A stretch of 42,175 nucleotides of DNA. It comes from a virus. The translations under genes were made by a program, and so were the position numbers. Positions 18,771 to 25,441 of the stretch are shown here, one piece after another. Under the pieces are notes generated by a model. That model did no database searches, was not told the DNA's origin, and saw nothing but the letters and a program-made list of their open reading frames with translations. Where the stretch lies: IMG/VR virus record IMGVR_UViG_3300017755_000015, positions 1 to 42,175 of that record; one strand, written 5' to 3'. Numbering within the stretch: the stretch's first letter is position 1; each line of letters starts with the position of its first letter.

Positions 18771-19010
18771 TTATCTCCAAGGTAACATTGTCATACCAAG
18801 TTGATTTAAACCCAACTCTAATAATATGAATACTAATAGACATGGGCCTAATTGCCATGCCCACCATTGCCAACCTTCCAAACTGTCTACCCATTGTCTG
18901 AGTTTACTGTTTCGTGCCTTATCATATGCACCACTCTTTTCACCTATTTTGTTTGCCCAATGGTTTGGGTCTACCCAATTTTTAAGTGCTTTTAGAAATC
19001 TAATTATCAT
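18771..19010 (-). CDS. Small single-pass membrane protein, unknown
   Basis: The 79-aa protein has a basic, amphipathic first half (KALKNWVDPNHWANKIGEKS) and one hydrophobic segment at about residues 49-72 (WWAWQLGPCLLVFILLELGL), with a short tail. Its ATG overlaps the stop of the gp27-like gene (ATGA, 19007-19010) and gp5 starts one base after its end, so it is translationally coupled to hub proteins. No family recognised. It could help lysis (holin or pinholin-like) or act in membrane contact during assembly or infection; its place inside the hub operon is unusual for a lysis gene. Confidence 0.65.
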   Translation of the reverse strand: MIIRFLKALKNWVDPNHWANKIGEKSGAYDKARNSKLRQWVDSLEGWQWWAWQLGPCLLVFILLELGLNQLGMTMLPWR

Positions 19011-20488
19011 ACTTCCCTCGGAGCTGCTGTATTATCTAATGGTGTATAGTCTGCAATCTTCTTAGCATAACTTTCTTTCACGCACTCGACAAAACATTTC
19101 CCTACCTTATCAGCAGGGATACCATTAATACATATGTCTGTAATCAAATATCTATTGTCGTTCATTTTATCTGAGATATCTACACCACCTGTTGAAGATT
19201 GCGGTGGTGGTATATCTAATTTAATAATTGTACCTACATTTAAATCTGTTCTCATAGGTATTGTGATTATGATTCTGTTTTGTTGTAGAATCTCTAACAT
19301 TGCCCTACGTTCTAATTTACCAGCATCGACTTTAGCAGACCAACCTTTAAATGATTCTTCGGTATCTAACTTATCTGCATTGTCAAAAGAATGCACCATT
19401 TTAGTATCATAAATTTTCAACGAATCATACTTGTAACCTAGATTTGCGTCAACGTCTTTTTCTGTAACTGGCGGAGAAACTTTTGCGTCCGTTACATTTT
19501 CTGTTGTAAAGACTTTTTCAAATACTTCATTTTGACCACCCGTTCTAATTAACGGAAACCCTGATAAATGGTTTTCTGCATTCCTTTCAAACAAGTCATT
19601 TATAGAATACAGGTCTACTTCGTCTACTTTTCTTATCGGGTCATATGTTATTTGTGTTGACGCATATGCACCACCAACCATTCCTCTTAATGTATCTGCT
19701 CTTTGTGGTATTTGTATATCTTCAATAATAGTATTAACACCACCGTCAGCATTTGCGTCTACGTCTGCAGTTTCTGTATCTGCTTGTCTTGAACCATATG
19801 AGAATGTAAGGGGGAACTCTTCTTGAAACATTGAATCGATTGATTTAAAAGTAAAACCACCGTTTAGTGTTTGATAAAAGAACATACCATTTTTGTATAC
19901 TGCTTTTTCTTCTAGTCCTTTATCTGCATTGTTAACTGTAAAGTCTATAAACTTATCGATAGTCCAGTTAGGTACAACCATTTGTTGATTTTCAGGTTTA
20001 GTATCTTCCCAATGAACAAACTCTTCTGTTTCCATATGTCCTTCATTGATTAAAACATTCTGCAACATTTTATCATATGAACCACGCATGACTCTAGACA
20101 CTCTAGTATTTCTAGCAGTAAACATGCGTGGGTCACATACCTTTAAAACATAGGATTGGGTTGATTGGTCTACTCTGTTAACTGCAGTTATTTTGTAGAC
20201 TTTTAAATCTCTGTCTACGGTAAACTCTTTGGGAGCTTCTTCTCCCATACCTTCAATTTGTTTGACTGCAATACGTATATATTCGTCACCTGTAATCTTA
20301 AAATTCTTTAACAGGTCAAGACCGTCTATAATACTAATATCACCTGTAACAAACTTATTGTAAATACTTTCGTAAAGACGAAAAGATAAAACAAGACCCT
20401 GTATGTCTACAGACTCGCCTTCTTGGTTTACTAGATTAATTGCGTCAATGGTGAATACACCACCCTGCATGTTTTTCTTTTCAGACAT
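19007..20488 (-). CDS. 27: Baseplate hub protein, gp27-like
   Basis: The 493-aa protein begins MSEKKNMQGGVFTIDAINLV and has the two-barrel-type hub pattern: SFRLYESIYNKFVTGDISI, a mid region LKVCDPRMFTARNTRVSRVM, then PNWTIDKFIDFTVNNADKG. T4 gp27 is 391 aa; extra length is near the middle (acidic TETADVDANADGG) and C-terminus. In T4 a gp27 trimer grips gp5 and adapts sixfold tube symmetry to the threefold spike. It lies between gp53 and gp5, starts with an ATG touching the gp53 stop and ends overlapping the small membrane gene. The call is from local pattern and position; I cannot confirm the fold. Confidence 0.68.
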   Translation of the reverse strand: MSEKKNMQGGVFTIDAINLVNQEGESVDIQGLVLSFRLYESIYNKFVTGDISIIDGLDLLKNFKITGDEYIRIAVKQIEGMGEEAPKEFTVDRDLKVYKITAVNRVDQSTQSYVLKVCDPRMFTARNTRVSRVMRGSYDKMLQNVLINEGHMETEEFVHWEDTKPENQQMVVPNWTIDKFIDFTVNNADKGLEEKAVYKNGMFFYQTLNGGFTFKSIDSMFQEEFPLTFSYGSRQADTETADVDANADGGVNTIIEDIQIPQRADTLRGMVGGAYASTQITYDPIRKVDEVDLYSINDLFERNAENHLSGFPLIRTGGQNEVFEKVFTTENVTDAKVSPPVTEKDVDANLGYKYDSLKIYDTKMVHSFDNADKLDTEESFKGWSAKVDAGKLERRAMLEILQQNRIIITIPMRTDLNVGTIIKLDIPPPQSSTGGVDISDKMNDNRYLITDICINGIPADKVGKCFVECVKESYAKKIADYTPLDNTAAPREV

Positions 20489-21222
20489 TATACACTCATT
20501 ACACGTTCAAACTCAGATACCACTCTTCGTATGAACTCAGGTTTGATAACTTTTATCTTTCTTCTCGCTTCGTTGTCTTCGTATTCTTTTTCGTAATACG
20601 TTCTTGGTTGATAGGTTCCTGTACTATTATTATTGTATCTAAATTCTTTGTCGATTGCATCAGGGTCATAGTAATATGCAACACCGTCTACTCCGTTTGC
20701 TACACTGCTAGGTGTAAATACCTTAGTGCTACTCGCACCCGTAACCGCTTGGTTGGCCACAAATTTTTGGCCGTTTGTTGTTTCTACTAAAATTCTATTG
20801 TAAGTTGGGTCAACTTTTAAAATTTTACCTTTACGTGTTCCTTGAGTTATGTCTTCACCAATTAAAAATTTAGAAGTAGAAGATACTATGTCCGTACTCG
20901 TAGACGCAACTAAAAATTGGCCAGGATATGTAGATTTCATATAATTTTCAAATGTAGAAGTATCCATATGCCAATCGTAGTAATTAGTAATGTCATTTGC
21001 AAGGAATAATGTCCAGTGTAAATCACCATTACCATATAGTTTACTTGCAACTATATCAGGTCTTTCACCTTCTTGTAGTTCATAGACTGTGTAATCGATT
21101 ACTTGATTAAGTTGTGTGCCTTCTAACTTTGCTTTACGAAAGAAGTCTTTGATTGTAACAATCTTTCCATTACTAAGTGTGTATCTTACTTCGGGAAAAT
21201 TCTTAAATAGTTCGTTTGCCAT
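20488..21222 (-). CDS. 53: Baseplate wedge protein gp53
   Basis: The 244-aa protein (T4 gp53 is 196 aa) shows the gp53 signature: ELQEGERPDIVASKLYGNGD, then LHWTLFLANDITNYYDW, a LysM-like fold in T4. The C-terminal half carries an insertion (about residues 115-175, GEDITQGTRKGKILKVDPTY) and ends with a conserved-looking KIKVIKPEFIRRVVSEFERV. gp53 locks adjacent wedges by clamping gp6, gp7 and gp25. It directly abuts gp48 upstream and the hub gene downstream. Confidence 0.88.
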   Translation of the reverse strand: MANELFKNFPEVRYTLSNGKIVTIKDFFRKAKLEGTQLNQVIDYTVYELQEGERPDIVASKLYGNGDLHWTLFLANDITNYYDWHMDTSTFENYMKSTYPGQFLVASTSTDIVSSTSKFLIGEDITQGTRKGKILKVDPTYNRILVETTNGQKFVANQAVTGASSTKVFTPSSVANGVDGVAYYYDPDAIDKEFRYNNNSTGTYQPRTYYEKEYEDNEARRKIKVIKPEFIRRVVSEFERVMSV

Positions 21223-22313
21223 TATCCGTCACCCCTTGTCTGTCTATCACGAATACTGTAGTCAGTACCAGTAATAGGTTGACCCCCATCTCCTGTGCCT
21301 TGACCAATTGGAGAAATCTTTTGGAAGTTCTCTTGAGTAACAATTTTGATTTCTGTAAAGTCTAACTTCATAGCAGACTTTGTTGGTTGTCCGTTTTCAA
21401 AGAATCCTAATTCTGTATCTCCGTGTTGGATATCGCAACCAGTACAAACCATAGGCATAAATCCGTCTAGTCTTTTTTTGATTGGGCCATCAAATGATAC
21501 GTCAAACACGTTTGGATAGTTAAAGAAGTTTTCGTTTTCTGTTGTCTCTGCACTACCATATGTATCAGGTAACATTGCAGTTCTGAAATAGTACATAATC
21601 TGTTGTACCATATCTGCTTCTTCTTCTGAACGTGGATAGAATTCATATTGGAATGAGAAAGAACGGAATCCAATACCTTCCAACAATTGTTCTTCCATTG
21701 GATTAACTGCTCGTCCAGCATTCATGTTCATGAAATCTCCTGTGGCAGAATTCATAAGTTTGTTTATAGCAGCTCCTGCTACATTTTTGACTTCTGCACC
21801 GAACTGTTCTAGGTCACCCCCGTCACCAAAAAAGTTTCCTGATTCTCCACCGTCAAACATATCTGCAAGACCACGAATACCAGCACCGAATCCTTGAGTC
21901 TTATAGTTAACAGTAAAGTTACTTGCTAAATGTTCGGGTTTAACATACAATGCTATTTCTAGATTCTTTTTCGATAGTAGGTTTTCCCCATTCTTTCCGT
22001 CTCTTGCTTCACGTGCCCTAGTTTGAAAAAGAATGTAGTTGTCTAGTTGGTCATACAGTGGATAAATTAAATCTATATCTGCAGTTGAAGGTGTCGATTT
22101 TGCAATTGACTTACCTTTATTTCTTGCATCAAGATTTTTCTCTAAAGAAGACCGTCTCTTCTCTAAAGTTCTTTTAGCTTCTTCTGCTTGTTCTCCTAAC
22201 TGGTCAAGAACAGTTGTCTTGTCTAAGTTCTTAAGTTTGGTCTTGATACCTTTTACAGATTCTACAGCGGACTTTGCTTGGTTGACTTTGTCTAATAATT
22301 TGCCTATTGCCAT
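21222..22313 (-). CDS. 48: Baseplate tail-tube cap protein gp48
   Basis: The 363-aa protein matches T4 gp48 in length (364 aa). The central segment GFRSFSFQYEFYPRSEEEAD, followed by MVQQIMYYFRTAMLPDTYG and FFNYPNVFDVSFDG, is the conserved tube-fold pattern of gp48/gp54. The N-terminal 70 residues are helical and Lys/Glu-rich. gp48 sits on the hub and nucleates the tail tube. The ATG at 22311-22313 is the first gene of the leftward tail operon and overlaps a rightward late box (22311-22318); its own late box is at 22351-22358. No clear Shine-Dalgarno precedes it. Confidence 0.85.
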   Translation of the reverse strand: MAIGKLLDKVNQAKSAVESVKGIKTKLKNLDKTTVLDQLGEQAEEAKRTLEKRRSSLEKNLDARNKGKSIAKSTPSTADIDLIYPLYDQLDNYILFQTRAREARDGKNGENLLSKKNLEIALYVKPEHLASNFTVNYKTQGFGAGIRGLADMFDGGESGNFFGDGGDLEQFGAEVKNVAGAAINKLMNSATGDFMNMNAGRAVNPMEEQLLEGIGFRSFSFQYEFYPRSEEEADMVQQIMYYFRTAMLPDTYGSAETTENENFFNYPNVFDVSFDGPIKKRLDGFMPMVCTGCDIQHGDTELGFFENGQPTKSAMKLDFTEIKIVTQENFQKISPIGQGTGDGGQPITGTDYSIRDRQTRGDG

Positions 22314-22318
22314 AAATA
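22311..22318 (+). promoter_or_regulatory. Late promoter for the rightward operon (gp4)
   Basis: CATAAATA on the plus strand, fitting the NATAAATA late consensus described for marine T4-like phages. It begins on the complement of the gp48 start codon and lies 38 bp upstream of the gp4 ATG. It mirrors the leftward box at 22351-22358. Confidence 0.7.
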
Positions 22319-22350
22319 CCTTCGTCTTAATAATTAATTGGTAATATATC

Positions 22351-22358
22351 TATTTATG
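22351..22358 (-). promoter_or_regulatory. Late promoter for the leftward operon (gp48)
   Basis: CATAAATA on the minus strand. It begins on the complement of the gp4 start codon (22356-22358) and lies 38 bp upstream of the gp48 ATG. Together with 22311-22318 it forms a symmetric divergent promoter pair only about 48 bp across. Confidence 0.7.
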
Positions 22359-22790
22359 TCTTACAGTGGCAAGTTTAAACCGAAGAACTATAAAAAATAC
22401 AAAGGAAACCCTACAAAAATCTTTTATAGGTCTTTATGGGAAAGAAGATTCATGGTCTACGCTGATTCAAACCCTAATATCATTGAATGGGGTTCGGAAG
22501 AAGTAGTCATTCCTTACATATCACCTCTTGATAGAAGACCTCACAGATACTTTCCCGACTTTTACATTAAGTATGTGAATGCTTCGGGACAAACTGTACG
22601 GGAAATCATAGAAGTCAAACCAAAAAAACAACTTAAACCGCCAAAGAAACCTGAACATAGAGTTTCCAAAAGATATCTTATGGAAGCACAGACATATGCA
22701 GTCAATCAGGCAAAGTTCAAAGCAGCTGAATTATACTGCAAAGAAAGAAGATTAAAATTTAGGATATTAACGGAAGACCATTTGACTTAA
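22356..22790 (+). CDS. 4: Head completion protein gp4
   Basis: The start is the ATG at 22356 (MSYSGKFKPKNYKKYKGNPT), giving 144 aa; a TTG further upstream would add six residues but lies within the promoter region. The pattern IFYRSLWERRFMVYADSNPN, then IIEWGSEEVVIPYISPLDRR and HRYFPDFYIKY, followed by EIIEVKPKKQ, matches T4 gp4 (150 aa). The spaced Asp/Glu/Lys (PDFY...IEVKP) looks like a PD-(D/E)xK-type nuclease core. gp4 acts at head completion, after packaging and before tail joining. It heads the rightward operon. Confidence 0.9.
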   Translation: MSYSGKFKPKNYKKYKGNPTKIFYRSLWERRFMVYADSNPNIIEWGSEEVVIPYISPLDRRPHRYFPDFYIKYVNASGQTVREIIEVKPKKQLKPPKKPEHRVSKRYLMEAQTYAVNQAKFKAAELYCKERRLKFRILTEDHLT

Positions 22791-22793
22791 ATG

Positions 22794-22801
22794 CATAAAT
22801 A
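22794..22801 (+). promoter_or_regulatory. Late promoter abutting the 183-aa gene
   Basis: CATAAATA on the plus strand followed by five bases (GTTGT) and the ATG at 22807, with no Shine-Dalgarno between. It lies just after the gp4 stop. The spacing matches the gp25 and 36800-37048 genes and predicts a transcript starting at the ATG. Confidence 0.6.
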
Positions 22802-22806
22802 GTTGT

Positions 22807-23358
22807 ATGGGACAACTATTGGACGATTTACAAAACGAGAAACCTGCTGAACTAAGAGCAAGAAGTATCGAATCCATGAACTGGTTCCGTAACAATTTAA
22901 GACAAATAAGAGTGCGGTCTACTTCCTTAATGGACGAATTTGATACTGAGGGAGCGCTTCAACTAGGGCAAATGTATATGTTCTTTTATGACGCAAAGAC
23001 ACAGGACAAACTCCCATATTGGGACTACTTTCCTTTATGCATTCCTATTAAGAGATATAAAACAGGTTTCATGGGTTTGAACCTACATTACTTAGCACCA
23101 AGATATAGAATTAGATTACTGGACGCTATGTATGAGTATGCTTCAGACGGTGTATTTGATATCAATTATAAATTGGTGAAGTCAGTCGGAAAACTAAGGT
23201 GGGCAAAACCATGTGTAAAACAATATCAATATGGATTCTTTAAGAGTTACATAAAGAAAGTAGACTCTCAGTATTATGATTTAATATCCATGTTACCAAC
23301 AACGAAATTTAACGTGAATGCAAACACAGTATATTCAGAATCACTAGGAAGAATTTAA
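22807..23358 (+). CDS. Conserved T4-like virion/packaging-region protein, unassigned
   Basis: The 183-aa protein has the block GQMYMFFYDAKTQDKLPYWD, then YFPLCIPIKRYKTGFMGLNL and HYLAPRYRIRLLDAMYEYA, followed by KPCVKQYQYGFFKSYIKKV. I recognise this block from T4-like phages but not its function. Position between gp4 and a tube-like protein suggests head-tail completion or DNA-end protection (gp2- or gp3-like roles); this is a guess from neighbourhood. The stop overlaps the next ATG (TAATG), implying coupled translation. Confidence 0.75.
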   Translation: MGQLLDDLQNEKPAELRARSIESMNWFRNNLRQIRVRSTSLMDEFDTEGALQLGQMYMFFYDAKTQDKLPYWDYFPLCIPIKRYKTGFMGLNLHYLAPRYRIRLLDAMYEYASDGVFDINYKLVKSVGKLRWAKPCVKQYQYGFFKSYIKKVDSQYYDLISMLPTTKFNVNANTVYSESLGRI

Positions 23359-24107
23359 TGGCATTAAGAGATTTAGTAAAACAAGGTGTTTCCAACTTTT
23401 TAAGTGGGAACGACAAAGGAACTGCAATCGATAAGTTCAAAGCAAACTTTGATACAGGTGCAAGAACAAATAGATTCCAAGCAGACTTTTTTGGCCCGCA
23501 GGGATTATCTTTAGAGGGGTTACGTTGTGACTCTGCTTCATTGCCAGGCAGAACAATTGAATCAACTCCATGGTCAGAATATGGACAAAAGAGACAAATG
23601 CCTCACGCAGTAAATGACGGTGGTGAAACTACGTTCTCTTTTTTCTGCGACCAAACATTCGCTGACAGATTAATAATCGAAGCATGGCAGTCTTTAGTAT
23701 ACACTGCTGGTGAAGGTAGTCAATTACAACCTACCTTTGCATACTACAATGATTACATAGGACAAGTTGATATAACACAATACAGGATTGACGGTAACTC
23801 TGCATTGAAATATAAGTTATATGAATGTTATCCAAAAGCTTTTGATGCAATGGCATTAGACTCAAACTCTCCTGATAGTATATTGAAGTTTGGGTGCACC
23901 ATTGCATATCGAGGGTGGGAAGTAGAATATACTCAACCACCTGAACTATCAGGACTAAATAAAGGAAGGAGAGCACTTAATGCTGTCATGGAAGGACTAT
24001 CAGTCGCTTCTAGATTTGGTGGCAAAGGTGATAAACTTCTTGGAAAACTGACTTCACTGGATACTAACCTTGGTAAGGTTAACAATGTATTCGGTAGTGG
24101 CGGTTAA
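23358..24107 (+). CDS. Tail-tube-like protein (gp54/gp19-type)
   Basis: The 249-aa protein has NRFQADFFGPQGLSLEGLRC, then CDSASLPGRTIESTPWSEYG, with FSFFCDQTFADRLIIEAWQS and a terminal YRGWEVEYTQPPEL. This fits the tail-tube fold shared by gp19, gp48 and gp54: an opening strand, 'xxxSLPG' loop and a D/E-rich helix. T4 has gp54 next to gp48 as tube initiator, and this gene lies one operon away from gp48 beside the chaperone and tape measure, so gp54-like is the best guess. It could be another tube-family protein. The start overlaps the preceding stop. Confidence 0.65.
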   Translation: MALRDLVKQGVSNFLSGNDKGTAIDKFKANFDTGARTNRFQADFFGPQGLSLEGLRCDSASLPGRTIESTPWSEYGQKRQMPHAVNDGGETTFSFFCDQTFADRLIIEAWQSLVYTAGEGSQLQPTFAYYNDYIGQVDITQYRIDGNSALKYKLYECYPKAFDAMALDSNSPDSILKFGCTIAYRGWEVEYTQPPELSGLNKGRRALNAVMEGLSVASRFGGKGDKLLGKLTSLDTNLGKVNNVFGSGG

Positions 24108-24132
24108 TTTTTATTATTTGAGGAAATAAATT

Positions 24133-24849
24133 ATGGCATTACCAATACAAAGTGCACCTACTTATAAGTGCACCTTGCCAAGTGACGGACGTGAAGTAAC
24201 ATTTAGACCGTTTCTTGTTAAGGAACAAAAGGTTTTAGTAATTGCGAAAGAGGGTGAAGACCAAAGTCGGTCACTTGCTTCTATAAAGCAAATGATTAAG
24301 GCAGTAACATCATTCAGTGAAAACGAATGGTTGGACGTTGAAAAACTTCCTATGTTTGACATTGAATATCTGTTCATTAAAATTAGAGCAGTATCAGTAG
24401 GTGAAACAGTTAAACTTAATCTAACTTGTCAAGAAGCAGAGTGTAATGGCAGTGGTGAAGTCACTGTAAATCTAGATGAAGTACAGTGTAGTAAACCAAA
24501 AGGTGTAGAACCTAGAATTATGATTACCGATGAACTAGGTGTTGTGTTAAGATATCCCGATTGGAATCTTATGGAAGACGTTCAAAAGATTGATTCCAAC
24601 CAACAACCTATTGAAATGTTGAAGGCATGTATCACTGAAATATTTGATAGTGAATCTGTATATGATGCAGATGACGTATCAAAGAAAGAACTTAGTGAAT
24701 TTGTGGATAACTTAACTTTCCCACAGATTGAAAAACTAGGTGAATATTTTGATGATATGCCAAAGATTTTTTATGATGCGAGTTACAAATGTAACACATG
24801 TGAAAAAGAACAAAGTAGAACCTTGGAGGGCCTACAAAGTTTTTTTTAG
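24133..24849 (+). CDS. 26: Baseplate hub/tail assembly chaperone gp26-like (0-frame product)
   Basis: The 238-aa protein contains SDGREVTFRPFLVKEQKVLV and VEKLPMFDIEYLFIKIRAVS, followed by VGETVKLNLTC, the conserved pattern of T4-type gp26. Cysteine pairs near residues 100-105 (CQEAEC) and 226-229 (CNTC), with one more Cys between, could bind zinc. A GAGGA Shine-Dalgarno stands before the ATG. The gene ends in eight T (24840-24847) with the TAG stop formed by the last T. A second frame continues downstream (see next entry). Location just before the tape measure is that of tail assembly chaperones in many phages. Confidence 0.85.
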   Translation: MALPIQSAPTYKCTLPSDGREVTFRPFLVKEQKVLVIAKEGEDQSRSLASIKQMIKAVTSFSENEWLDVEKLPMFDIEYLFIKIRAVSVGETVKLNLTCQEAECNGSGEVTVNLDEVQCSKPKGVEPRIMITDELGVVLRYPDWNLMEDVQKIDSNQQPIEMLKACITEIFDSESVYDADDVSKKELSEFVDNLTFPQIEKLGEYFDDMPKIFYDASYKCNTCEKEQSRTLEGLQSFF

Positions 24850-25049
24850 TATGCCTTTCGCATGAGTCTGTATTGAATTATTACAATACAAACTTTCAGT
24901 TGATGCAACATCATAACTACAGTTTGGAAGAACTTGAAAATATGATGCCATGGGAAAGGGAGATTTATATTATGCTGTTATTGCAGTTCCTAAAAGAAGA
25001 ACAGGAACGGCAGAAGAATGAACAAGCCAAATATAATCAAAGGAGATAA
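24133..25049 (+). CDS. gp26-gp51-like frameshift fusion (predicted -1 frameshift at the T8 run)
   Basis: In the -1 frame, reading passes from the T run at 24840-24847 (heptamer T TTT TTT, in phase with gp26) through LVCLSHESVLNYYNTNFQLM and then HHNYSLEELENMMPWEREIY, ending at a TAA at 25047-25049. This adds 67 residues, for about 305 aa in total. The added sequence matches the short partner of gp26 (gp51-like: 'HNYSLEELExMMPWEREIY') and ends in a charged helix. That frame has no ATG before the conserved block, only a TTG with a poor Shine-Dalgarno. The arrangement parallels the G/GT chaperone frameshift of lambda-like phages: short product plus a minority extended product, just upstream of the tape measure. 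A separate TTG-started gp51-like protein is the alternative. Confidence 0.75.
24840..24849 (+). promoter_or_regulatory. Predicted programmed -1 ribosomal frameshift site
   Basis: Eight T followed by AG. In the gp26 frame the codons are AGT TTT TTT TAG. Slippage of both TTT codons back by one base gives TTT TTT TTA and opens the gp51-like frame. The stop codon directly after the slippery run would favour a pause. I did not find an obvious strong stem-loop immediately downstream by eye. Confidence 0.7.
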
Positions 25050-25050
25050 C

Positions 25051-25437
25051 ATGGCAGAAGATAGAGAAAAATTCAGTGGTGACATGAGTCGTAATGAAGT
25101 TGAAATAGACTTAAGTAAGTTTATGGAAATGGTCACCGAAAACAATGCTCTTAAACAAGAGATTTTTGAATTAACCCACAACGATAGAGCAAACCCTTGG
25201 CAGAAATGGATTTTCGCTGCTAAAGCAGTTGACTCATGGAGAATATGGCCTAGAGCATTTCTAAGTGTTTACATATTCTTAATTTACTACGTTGTTATGT
25301 GGTTCCTAGATTTAGAAGCACCTACCATGGAACAATCGGGTCTTATCAGTATCTTAGTTGGTGCTGGGGCGGCATGGTTTGGACTATATGTAAACAGTGC
25401 AGCTAAAGAACATGACTCTGATAACAATAAGAAATAA
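25051..25437 (+). CDS. Small membrane protein, putative holin
   Basis: The start is the ATG at 25051 (MAEDREKFSGDMSRNEVEID), giving 128 aa, with an AGGAG five bases before it and one base after the chaperone-frame stop. An ATG at 25018 would lack this signal and overlap the gp51-like frame. Residues about 73-91 (PRAFLSVYIFLIYYVVMWFL) and 103-121 (ILVGAGAAWFGLYVNSA) are two likely membrane spans, with a basic segment WRIWPR before the first and a charged tail. The pattern resembles small holin-like proteins near tail genes in marine phages and gene transfer agents. The lysis role is inference; no endolysin lies in this window. Confidence 0.65.
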   Translation: MAEDREKFSGDMSRNEVEIDLSKFMEMVTENNALKQEIFELTHNDRANPWQKWIFAAKAVDSWRIWPRAFLSVYIFLIYYVVMWFLDLEAPTMEQSGLISILVGAGAAWFGLYVNSAAKEHDSDNNKK

Positions 25438-25441
25438 TTAA

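Noticed and set aside
25018-25050. Longer start for the putative holin
   Set aside because: The ATG at 25051 has a perfect AGGAG five bases before it; the longer version would be read through the gp51-like frame.
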